DNA from: an uncultured Eggerthellaceae bacterium
Lineage (GTDB): Bacteria; Actinomycetota; Coriobacteriia; Coriobacteriales; Eggerthellaceae
Reading direction: 5' to 3'
Length of the DNA: 21,511 nucleotides
Assembly: GCA_934630485.1 (NCBI GenBank)
Contig: CAKTWD010000018.1
Location: forward strand, 1-21,511
This document shows positions 1 through 6,119 of the stretch, piece by piece. The translations under genes were made by a program, and so were the position numbers. The notes beneath the pieces are model-generated. The model worked only from the letters and a program-made list of their open reading frames with translations. It searched no databases and was not told the origin of the DNA. Position 1 is the first letter of the stretch, and each line of letters begins with the position of its first letter.

Positions 1-134
1 GTGAAGGCGTCGTGCCCGATTTGGAAGGCGTATCGAATGGTACGGCGGCAGTGCTGATGGTGTGCATTCTTGGCTTCAACGTGATCGCGCGTTTTGTCGG
101 TAAGGCGTTGGAAAAGAGGTTGACCAGCGAATGA
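1..134 (+). CDS. pstA: PstA phosphate ABC permease, C-terminal end (partial)
   Basis: Only the last 43 codons are inside the window. The frame reads through 'GVVPDLEGVSNGTAAVLM' into a hydrophobic helix (VLMVCILGFNVIARF) and ends in a basic tail (GKALEKRLTSE). That is the expected last transmembrane helix and cytoplasmic end of a PstA-type phosphate permease. The TGA stop overlaps the ATG of the next gene (ATGA), which implies translational coupling with pstB. The assignment rests mainly on the position directly before pstB and on the tail pattern. The membrane partner PstC and the binding protein PstS should lie upstream, outside the window. Confidence 0.8.
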   Translation, partial: EGVVPDLEGVSNGTAAVLMVCILGFNVIARFVGKALEKRLTSE

Positions 135-910
135 GCAATAAGGAAAAGCAGCAGGCGCTGGTTTCGACCAACGCATTGACGGTGACGTACGGAACGCACG
201 AGGCGCTTCATGAAACGGCTTTGACGTTCGCGGAAGGCGAGGTGACGGCGCTGATCGGGCCGTCGGGTTGCGGCAAGTCGACGTTTTTGCGTTGTTTGAA
301 CCTGATGAATCGCGAAATTCCTTCATGCAAGGTTAGCGGTGAGATCGATTACCACGGTCGCAACATCAACGCGTCGCATGAGAATCTTTTCGAGCTGCGT
401 AAGTCCATAGGCATGGTGTTTCAGCAGCCGACCCCGTTTCGCAAGTCGATTCGCGACAACATTCTTTTCGCACCTAAGCGTCATGGCTTGGTGACAGGCA
501 AGGAAGCTGCGGATGAGTTGGTCGAGGGATCTCTTCGTGCGGCGGCGCTTTGGGACGAGGTGAAGGACAAACTGGATAAAAGCGCCTATGCGCTTTCGGG
601 TGGCCAGCAGCAGCGTTTGTGCATCGCGCGTACGCTGGCCATGCATCCGGACGTCGTTTTGTTTGACGAGCCGTGCAGCGCCCTCGATCCGATTTCGGCG
701 TTTGCGATAGAAGAGACCATTCGCGATATTGCCTCAACGGGGATCTGCTCGATCATCGTGACGCATAACATGGAGCAAGCGACGCGCGTTTCTGACAGGA
801 CGGCATATTTTTACCTGGGCGATATGGTTGAGACGGGCCCGACCAAGGAGATCTTCGGGTCGCCGAAGGATTCCCGTTTGCAGGATTACTTAAGCGGAAG
901 GTTCGGGTGA
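131..910 (+). CDS. pstB: Phosphate ABC transporter ATP-binding protein PstB, copy 1
   Basis: This 259-residue protein has normal PstB length. It powers high-affinity phosphate import through PstCA at the cytoplasmic face of the membrane. Visible motifs are Walker A GPSGCGKST (43-51), Q-loop VFQQP (96-100), signature LSGGQQQR (155-162), Walker B VVLFDEP (175-181), D-loop SALD (183-186) and H-loop THN (211-213). It ends with the PstB-like YLSGRFG. The start ATG overlaps the pstA stop, and AGAGG lies about 11 bases upstream. One departure is EPCSALDP, where most PstB proteins have EPTSALDP. A second PstB follows at once, sharing the family C-terminus, so this is a tandem duplication. Confidence 0.95.
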   Translation: MSNKEKQQALVSTNALTVTYGTHEALHETALTFAEGEVTALIGPSGCGKSTFLRCLNLMNREIPSCKVSGEIDYHGRNINASHENLFELRKSIGMVFQQPTPFRKSIRDNILFAPKRHGLVTGKEAADELVEGSLRAAALWDEVKDKLDKSAYALSGGQQQRLCIARTLAMHPDVVLFDEPCSALDPISAFAIEETIRDIASTGICSIIVTHNMEQATRVSDRTAYFYLGDMVETGPTKEIFGSPKDSRLQDYLSGRFG

Positions 911-1710
911 TCGAAATGCTGTCAGAAGAAATCGCCGCAATGGAGCGGGAACTTTCAGATGCGCCGTCGATCATATCGCTTGAGCATTTCAACCTGTGGT
1001 ACGACGATTTTCAGGCGCTGAAAGACATCTCGTTGGAGATTCCACGCAACAAAGTTACTGCTTTCATCGGCCCGTCGGGCTGCGGTAAGTCGACGTTGTT
1101 GCGGACGTTCAACCGCATGTGCGACTTCGTTCCCAGCGTGAAAACTGAGGGAACGCTGCTTATGGGCGGGAGAAACATCTTCTCAATGGATAGCAACGAG
1201 CTGCGTGTTTTGGTGGGAATGGTGTTTCAGCATCCCAATCCGTTTCCGATGAGCATCCGCGACAACATTTTGTACGGCCCAAGACGTATGGGCAGGCTTT
1301 CCCGCGCCGATGCCGACGAGATCGTTGAACGCAGTTTACGAGACGCCGGTTTATGGGACGAGGTTAAAGACAAGCTGGGGCAAAGCGGGCAGGGAATTTC
1401 GGGTGGTCAGCAGCAGCGCCTGTGCATTGCAAGGGCGCTTGCTGTGAACCCGCAGGTTCTGCTGATGGATGAACCCACCAGCGCTCTTGACCCGATTTCG
1501 ACCGGGCTTGTCGAAGAGCTGATGATGAGCTTAGCGGGCGATCACACTGTCGTTGTCGTTACGCACAACATGCAGCAGGCGGCTCGCGTTGCCGATAAGA
1601 CCGCATTTTTCTACTTGGGTGAGCTTATCGAGGAAGGCCCGACGAAGCGTCTGTTCGCGGACCCGCGGGAGAAGCGCACCAACGATTACCTTACGGGAAG
1701 GTTCAGCTGA
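907..1710 (+). CDS. pstB: Phosphate ABC transporter ATP-binding protein PstB, copy 2
   Basis: This 267-residue protein is a second complete PstB. Motifs are Walker A GPSGCGKST (55-63), Q-loop VFQHP (106-110), signature ISGGQQQR (164-171), Walker B VLLMDEP (184-190), SALD (192-195) and H-loop THN (219-221), with the end YLTGRFS. The start is a GTG overlapping the previous stop by four bases. A GGAAGG at 896-901, five bases upstream, supports it over the ATG at 916, which would be about 14 bases away. Compared with copy 1 it has an acidic N-terminal extension of about 12 residues (EMLSEEIAAMERELSDA) and the canonical EPTSALDP. All catalytic motifs are intact, so it should be active. Whether the two copies form a heterodimer is not visible from sequence. 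Confidence 0.95.
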   Translation: MIEMLSEEIAAMERELSDAPSIISLEHFNLWYDDFQALKDISLEIPRNKVTAFIGPSGCGKSTLLRTFNRMCDFVPSVKTEGTLLMGGRNIFSMDSNELRVLVGMVFQHPNPFPMSIRDNILYGPRRMGRLSRADADEIVERSLRDAGLWDEVKDKLGQSGQGISGGQQQRLCIARALAVNPQVLLMDEPTSALDPISTGLVEELMMSLAGDHTVVVVTHNMQQAARVADKTAFFYLGELIEEGPTKRLFADPREKRTNDYLTGRFS

Positions 1711-2393
1711 TGCAGACTCGTACTGTTTATATGAAACAACTCGAAAACCTTGATTCGCTTTTGTCGGATCTTGCAAGCAATACGGCGCTCGATATCCGCA
1801 AGACCGCACGCGGCTTGGCGGGCGACAAAGCTTGTGCTCAGGAGGTCTGTGAAGACGGCGCCGTCGTTTCGCGCATGCGCTCGGACATCGAAGGGCTTTG
1901 CCTCGACATCATGTTGATGCAGCAGCCCCTGATCGGAGCCGACCTCCGTTTCGTGTCCGGGTCGTTCCGCGTGGTGAGCGACTTGTGCCATATTGCCGAG
2001 AAGGCGGCCTCTATCGCAAAGCTGGCCCAGCGCATTCCCGTTGAGACGTATTCGTCTCTTATCGTTCAGTTCGACGAGGCTTCGGCTCGTGTAGCGGACA
2101 TGGTGGATGCGGCCTATCTGTCCTTCAAGCAGTCGGACGAAGCGGCTGCGGAAGCGGTCTTCTTGATGGATGACGCCGTCGACGAGTTGTACCGCCAAGT
2201 GTCCCAGGCGGTTGTCGACCTGATCAAGAATGGAGACACAGACGCTGAGTACTTGCCCGAAGTTTTGATGATCGCGAAGTACTACGAGCGCATGGGTGAC
2301 GATGCTCAGCGCGTTGCTGCGTGGACGGTGTTCCGGGTTACCGGTGAGCATCGCGTTGCGGGCGGTCATAGGGTAAACTCGGTTGGAGAGTAG
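1710..2393 (+). CDS. phoU: Phosphate signalling protein PhoU
   Basis: This 227-residue all-helical protein has the usual PhoU size and sits directly after pstB. PhoU links the Pst transporter to the PhoR-type kinase and dampens Pho signalling when phosphate is plentiful. The second three-helix repeat carries the family signature AKYYERMGDDAQRVAAW (about 189-205), close to the usual YxERIGDHAxNI metal-site motif. The first repeat has a weaker DLCHIAEKA (91-99) in place of DLERIGDHA. The start ATG shares one base with the pstB2 stop and has GGGAAGG eight bases upstream (1695-1701). The C-terminus (HRVAGGHRVNSVGE) runs slightly longer than usual. Confidence 0.93.
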   Translation: MQTRTVYMKQLENLDSLLSDLASNTALDIRKTARGLAGDKACAQEVCEDGAVVSRMRSDIEGLCLDIMLMQQPLIGADLRFVSGSFRVVSDLCHIAEKAASIAKLAQRIPVETYSSLIVQFDEASARVADMVDAAYLSFKQSDEAAAEAVFLMDDAVDELYRQVSQAVVDLIKNGDTDAEYLPEVLMIAKYYERMGDDAQRVAAWTVFRVTGEHRVAGGHRVNSVGE

Positions 2394-2432
2394 CGGCCGA
2401 ATCGGTCTTCGGTTGCACGGAAGGTGATACCG

Positions 2433-3140
2433 TTGGTCTACCTGGTCGAAGACGACGAGAACGTTCGCAATCTGGCGATTTACGCACTGCGCCACGCGGG
2501 GATCCATTCCGAGGGGGCGGCGAACGACGTTGAATTCAGGGAGCTTTGTTCGAATAAGCTTCCCGATGTGATCGTGCTTGACGTCATGCTTCCTGGAACG
2601 GACGGCGTCGAGATCTTGCGTCGCGTCAGGCGGACCCCAGGGCTTTCGCGCGTTCCGGTGATGATGGCGACGGCGAAGAACGCGGAGCTCGACATCGTTT
2701 CAGCGCTTGATGCGGGTGCGGACGAATACATCACGAAGCCTTACGGCATGATGGAGCTGGTCAGTCGTGTGAGGGCGCTGCTTCGTCGTGTTGGCGACTG
2801 GTCGACGCCCGCCGATAACGAGAGTGCGTTGGTTGTCGGCCCGATTAGCGTGGTCCTTTCAAGCAGGCTTGCTTCATGCGAGGGCAAGGAGCTCGAACTG
2901 ACCATGCGCGAGTTCGATTTACTTGCGTATCTGATGCAGAACGCCGGCGAGGTTTTCTCGCGCGATGCGTTGCTGAAGAACGTGTGGGGTTGGGATTTCA
3001 GCGGCGGAAGCCGTACCGTGGACATGCATGTTCTGACATTAAGGCAGAAACTTGGCAACCACGCCGATATGATCGAAACGGTTCGAGGAGTGGGATATCG
3101 CCTGGTCAAAGATGCAGACGAACACCCCAAGAGGGATTAA
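2433..3140 (+). CDS. OmpR/PhoB-family response regulator, copy 1
   Basis: This is a two-component response regulator with an N-terminal receiver and a C-terminal winged helix. I place the start at the TTG (2433): GGAAGG at 2419-2424 lies eight bases upstream, and the protein then begins (M)VYLVEDDEN, matching its neighbour's MIYYVEDDGN. A GTG at 2424 would add three residues but overlaps that ribosome binding site. From the TTG it is 235 residues. Receiver residues are E6/D7/D8, phospho-acceptor D50 (VIVLDVMLPG), T80 and K102 (TKPYGMMEL). The winged helix contains REFDLLAYLM, RTVDMHVLTLRQKL and the terminal VRGVGYRL. Its place in a pst-phoU operon makes it a PhoB/PhoP/RegX3-type phosphate regulator. 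It is paralogous to the next gene. Confidence 0.9.
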   Translation: MVYLVEDDENVRNLAIYALRHAGIHSEGAANDVEFRELCSNKLPDVIVLDVMLPGTDGVEILRRVRRTPGLSRVPVMMATAKNAELDIVSALDAGADEYITKPYGMMELVSRVRALLRRVGDWSTPADNESALVVGPISVVLSSRLASCEGKELELTMREFDLLAYLMQNAGEVFSRDALLKNVWGWDFSGGSRTVDMHVLTLRQKLGNHADMIETVRGVGYRLVKDADEHPKRD

Positions 3141-3157
3141 GGGAACGGGTTCAGCAG

Positions 3158-3850
3158 ATGATCTATTACGTTGAAGACGATGGGAACATTCGCGATCTTG
3201 CGATTTACGCATTGAAGCAGGCGGGGTTCGAGGCTGTTGGATTCGCCGACGCCCCCGAGTTTTTTGCTGCTTGCAAGCGACGCGTGCCCGAGCTCGTGCT
3301 TCTTGACATCATGCTGCCGGGCGTCGACGGGCTTGAGATCCTTCGCATCGTTCGCGAAAACCCAACGATGAAGCATGTTCCTGTCATGATGCTTACCGCC
3401 AAAGGCACCGAATTCGACAAGGTGACGGGCCTTGATGCTGGCGCAGACGACTATTTGGCCAAGCCATTCGGCATGATGGAGCTGGTAAGCCGCGTGAATG
3501 CCTTGCTGCGTCGCGCCCAGGCTCCGGCAACGGCCACCGACGACAATTATGCAGTGGGCCCAATCGAGCTTCGCTCTTCCTCGCACACGGTCACTGCCGG
3601 CGGCGAGCCCGTTGCGCTTACCCTAAAGGAGTTCGATCTGCTTCGTGCCCTGATGCGCCATGCGAACAGGGTCCTTACGCGCAGTATGCTTCTGGAGGAA
3701 GTATGGGACATGTCGTTCGCAGGTGAAACGCGCACGGTCGACGTTCACATCCAGACACTTCGTCAGAAGCTGGCCGCAGCCTGCGAGGGGTCGGATGCGT
3801 GCATTCAAACCGTTCGCGGGGTAGGCTACTGCATCAAAGAGCAAGAATAG
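3158..3850 (+). CDS. OmpR/PhoB-family response regulator, copy 2
   Basis: This 230-residue response regulator starts at ATG 3158, the first start codon after the previous stop that leaves an intact receiver (MIYYVEDDGN). A longer open frame upstream runs inside the previous gene and is not credible as coding. Receiver residues are E6/D7/D8, phospho-acceptor D50 (LVLLDIMLPG), T80 and K102 (AKPFGMMEL), at exactly the same positions as in copy 1. The DNA-binding half shows KEFDLLRALM, RTVDVHIQTLRQKL and VRGVGYCI. Both copies keep every phosphorylation residue, so neither looks degenerate. Linker and recognition-helix residues differ, which would allow different promoter choice. The kinase follows 15 bases later and could serve one or both. 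Confidence 0.92.
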   Translation: MIYYVEDDGNIRDLAIYALKQAGFEAVGFADAPEFFAACKRRVPELVLLDIMLPGVDGLEILRIVRENPTMKHVPVMMLTAKGTEFDKVTGLDAGADDYLAKPFGMMELVSRVNALLRRAQAPATATDDNYAVGPIELRSSSHTVTAGGEPVALTLKEFDLLRALMRHANRVLTRSMLLEEVWDMSFAGETRTVDVHIQTLRQKLAAACEGSDACIQTVRGVGYCIKEQE

Positions 3851-3865
3851 GGGCGGAGGCGTCGT

Positions 3866-5263
3866 TTGAACCCGCGGATCGACAGCATGCATAGCCTTTC
3901 GGGGCGCATTTTCAGGAACGTCCTTGTGTTCACGCTGGCCGTCGTATTGGCGTTTGCCGTTGCCTTGACCAGCATTTTCTTCTTCATGTACGAACGCGAT
4001 GCTGAAAGCAATTTGGTTGCCTCGGCCGAGCGTGCTGCCAGCATTTTGGAGGATGTTCCCACACAAGATGCCGCCACGATGCTGTCCGAGCAGTTCGAAG
4101 GTGCGATGCGCTTCACGCTGATCAGCAAGAACGGCTTGGTTCTGTACGACAACGAAGCCGATGCGTCGAAGATGGACAACCATGCGAACCGTCCCGAGGT
4201 TGAAGAGGCCGCGAAAAGCGGCGAATCCGAGACCATCCGCTACTCGGCGACCTTGGGGACCGATACCGTTTACGCGGCCCGACAGCTTAGCGACGGGCGC
4301 ATCATCCGCCTTTCCGAGACGCGCCACTCCCTTGTCGCGTTCCTTGGTGCGATGGTGCTTCCCGCGATCGCTCTGCTTGTGGTGGTGGCTGGCCTGGTGT
4401 TCCTTCTTTCGCGCCGCCTGACAAGCCGTATCATGAGCCCCATCAATGCGCTTGATGTCTCCAACCCGCTCGATAACGAGATCTACGACGAGATGGAGCC
4501 GCTTCTGCGCCGAATCGATTTCCAGCAGGCGCTTCTTCGTCAGCAGAACACCGAGCTCGCCAAGGCCGAGAGCATGCGTCGCGACTTCTCCAGCAATGTC
4601 AGCCACGAGATGAAGACGCCCCTTCAGGTTATCAGCGGCTACGCCGAGCTGATGAAAGGCGGCGTGGTTCCCTATGGGGATTGCCAGAAGTTCGGCGGTC
4701 TGATCTACGATGAGGCGCAGGCTATGCGCGGTTTGATCGACGATGTTCTTACGCTGTCGAAGCTTGACGAAAGCGCCTTCGACAACGAGGGCGTGCCCAT
4801 CGATCTGGGCGGGGTGGCGAAGTCCATGGCCGCGCGACTGCAAAGTTTCGCCGAGGAGCGCGAGGTTGACGTTATCGTGAAGGGTCCGGGAGCTTATATT
4901 TCGGGCAATGAATCGCTTGCTGACGAAATGACGTACAACTTGATTGAGAACGGCATCCGGTATAACCACAAGGGCGGTAAGGTGACGGTTGAGGTTGACG
5001 AGTACGCCGGCGTCGACGGGAAGACGATGGCGCGCATGCGCGTTTCCGACACCGGTATGGGGATCCCCTCCGACATGTGCGACAAGGTGTTCGAGCGCTT
5101 CTTCCGCGTTGATAAAAGCCGTTCGAAAGAGACGGGTGGCACGGGTTTAGGCCTCGCTATCGTTAAGCACGCGGTCATGTACCACGGCGGCACCATCAAG
5201 GTGGACAGCGCCGAAGGGAAGGGCACCACGTTCACGCTGCTCATCCCTGCGCTTGAGGGGTAG
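3866..5263 (+). CDS. PhoR-type sensor histidine kinase
   Basis: This 465-residue membrane histidine kinase has a TTG start with GGAGG (3855-3859) six bases upstream. TM1 is about 16-41. An extracytoplasmic sensor of roughly 115 residues follows (contains LISKNGLVLYDNEAD, PAS/Cache-like) and TM2 is about 157-182. A linker of about 60 residues reads like a degenerate HAMP (SPINALDVSNP, EIYDEMEPLLRRI). The H-box is SHEMKTPLQ with H247, the N-box NLIENGIRYN (358-367), G1 DTGMGI (395-400), F-box FERFFRVDKSRS and G2 GGTGLGL (424-430). It is the only kinase in the operon and probably phosphorylates the PhoB-like regulators under phosphate limitation, with PhoU as negative modulator. No terminator is visible after it. 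Confidence 0.92.
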   Translation: MNPRIDSMHSLSGRIFRNVLVFTLAVVLAFAVALTSIFFFMYERDAESNLVASAERAASILEDVPTQDAATMLSEQFEGAMRFTLISKNGLVLYDNEADASKMDNHANRPEVEEAAKSGESETIRYSATLGTDTVYAARQLSDGRIIRLSETRHSLVAFLGAMVLPAIALLVVVAGLVFLLSRRLTSRIMSPINALDVSNPLDNEIYDEMEPLLRRIDFQQALLRQQNTELAKAESMRRDFSSNVSHEMKTPLQVISGYAELMKGGVVPYGDCQKFGGLIYDEAQAMRGLIDDVLTLSKLDESAFDNEGVPIDLGGVAKSMAARLQSFAEEREVDVIVKGPGAYISGNESLADEMTYNLIENGIRYNHKGGKVTVEVDEYAGVDGKTMARMRVSDTGMGIPSDMCDKVFERFFRVDKSRSKETGGTGLGLAIVKHAVMYHGGTIKVDSAEGKGTTFTLLIPALEG

Positions 5264-5331
5264 GCCGGTCGGCGCGGCTGTTTATTTCGTGGCAAAACCC
5301 CCGCGATCATCTGGGGTCATGCGCGCGTCTG

Positions 5332-5337
5332 TATACT
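5332..5337 (+). promoter_or_regulatory. Candidate -10 box for the HEAT-like gene
   Basis: TATACT sits 95 bases upstream of the GTG start in the gap after the kinase gene. No good -35 lies at 16-18 bases (the local sequence there is close to ATCTGG), so this is a tentative promoter that would give a leader of roughly 80 bases. Confidence 0.35.
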
Positions 5338-5426
5338 GAATGGAACCAATACGAACAAGGGACGCTGTTTGCCAAAGGCGAGGGGCTTTTGGCAAGGAGC
5401 TTTCTGCATTCTCGGAGGGATCCCAC

Positions 5427-6032
5427 GTGACTGACATTTCCACCGAAATCGTCAAGGCCGGCAAAGCCGCCTTGGTAAACGACGATATCCTGAACCATCT
5501 CTTCGACGAGCTGAACGGCGATTCTCGTCGCAACCGTCAGAACGCCGCGGCGGCGCTGAACGTCGTTGCCAAGGAAGATCCCGAGCGCGTTGCGAAGAAC
5601 GCCGACGATTTCGTCGACGCGCTCGATCGCGATGAGGCCCGTACGCGTTGGGAGTCGCTCGAGGTGCTTACCCGCATTGTGTCGGTGAATTCGCGCGTGT
5701 GCGACAAGGCTGTCGACGGTGCCGAGTCGTCGCTTTTCGACGAGGACAGCGGCCCGGTCCGTTTGGCTGCGATGCGTTTCCTGTGCAAGCTTGGCGGAAC
5801 TACCGAGAAGCGCTCCGAGAGGGTTTGGCCCCTTATCGACGAGGGCATCCAGTGCTATCACGGCGACATCGAGTTCGATGACATGCTCACGGCCCTTACC
5901 GAGTTCTCCACGGGTGCCTTGGCTCCCGAAGTCAAGAAGGCGTTCGCCGATCGCATGCGTTTCGACGCCGAGCATGGCAGGGGATCGCTTCGTCATCGTG
6001 CGCAGGCAATCGTAGAAAATCTGGAAGCCTAG
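5427..6032 (+). CDS. HEAT-repeat-like helical protein, function unknown
   Basis: This acidic, soluble, all-helical protein has 201 residues. I choose the GTG at 5427 because GGAGG (5414-5418) lies eight bases upstream. An ATG at 5340 in the same frame has no ribosome binding site and would add an unlikely leader. Repeated helical pairs of about 37-40 residues are visible: NRQNAAAALNVVAKEDPERV, RTRWESLEVLTRIV and VRLAAMRFLCKLG. Each has the alternating A/L pattern and the Arg near the start of the second helix that are typical of HEAT or armadillo-like repeats. Such folds are usually scaffolds. No catalytic motif, signal peptide or TM segment is seen. It is a single-gene unit between the pho operon and acnA. 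Confidence 0.7.
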   Translation: MTDISTEIVKAGKAALVNDDILNHLFDELNGDSRRNRQNAAAALNVVAKEDPERVAKNADDFVDALDRDEARTRWESLEVLTRIVSVNSRVCDKAVDGAESSLFDEDSGPVRLAAMRFLCKLGGTTEKRSERVWPLIDEGIQCYHGDIEFDDMLTALTEFSTGALAPEVKKAFADRMRFDAEHGRGSLRHRAQAIVENLEA

Positions 6033-6045
6033 TTTCCAAGCAGTT

Positions 6046-6079
6046 AAGCGCAGGTTTCATGCCTGCGCTTTTTTCTTTT
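6046..6079 (+). terminator. Intrinsic terminator after the HEAT-like gene
   Basis: A perfect 9-bp stem, AAGCGCAGG (6046-6054) with CCTGCGCTT (6062-6070), has a 7-base loop and is followed by a T-rich run (TTTTTTCTTTT). Confidence 0.9.
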
Positions 6080-6090
6080 GGGGTGTAACC

Positions 6091-6107
6091 TTTCGGTACG
6101 ACCGAAA
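6091..6107. promoter_or_regulatory. 17-bp dyad upstream of aconitase, candidate operator
   Basis: A perfect inverted repeat, TTTCGGT (6091-6097), ACG spacer, ACCGAAA (6101-6107), lies between the preceding terminator and the acnA ribosome binding site (AGGAGG, 6110-6115). It ends two bases before that site, so either a bound regulator or an RNA hairpin with a 3-base loop could affect acnA expression. No T-run follows, so it is not a terminator. Confidence 0.5.
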
Positions 6108-6119
6108 CTAGGAGGTCCC

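Noticed and set aside
2876..3157. Upstream extension of the second response regulator into the first
   Set aside because: The extension overlaps the winged-helix coding region of the previous gene in another frame. ATG 3158 gives an intact receiver domain that aligns with its paralogue.
3623..4969. A 448-codon minus-strand open frame opposite the PhoR-type kinase
   Set aside because: It spans the end of a response regulator and most of the kinase, whose motifs are unmistakable. The antisense product is featureless.
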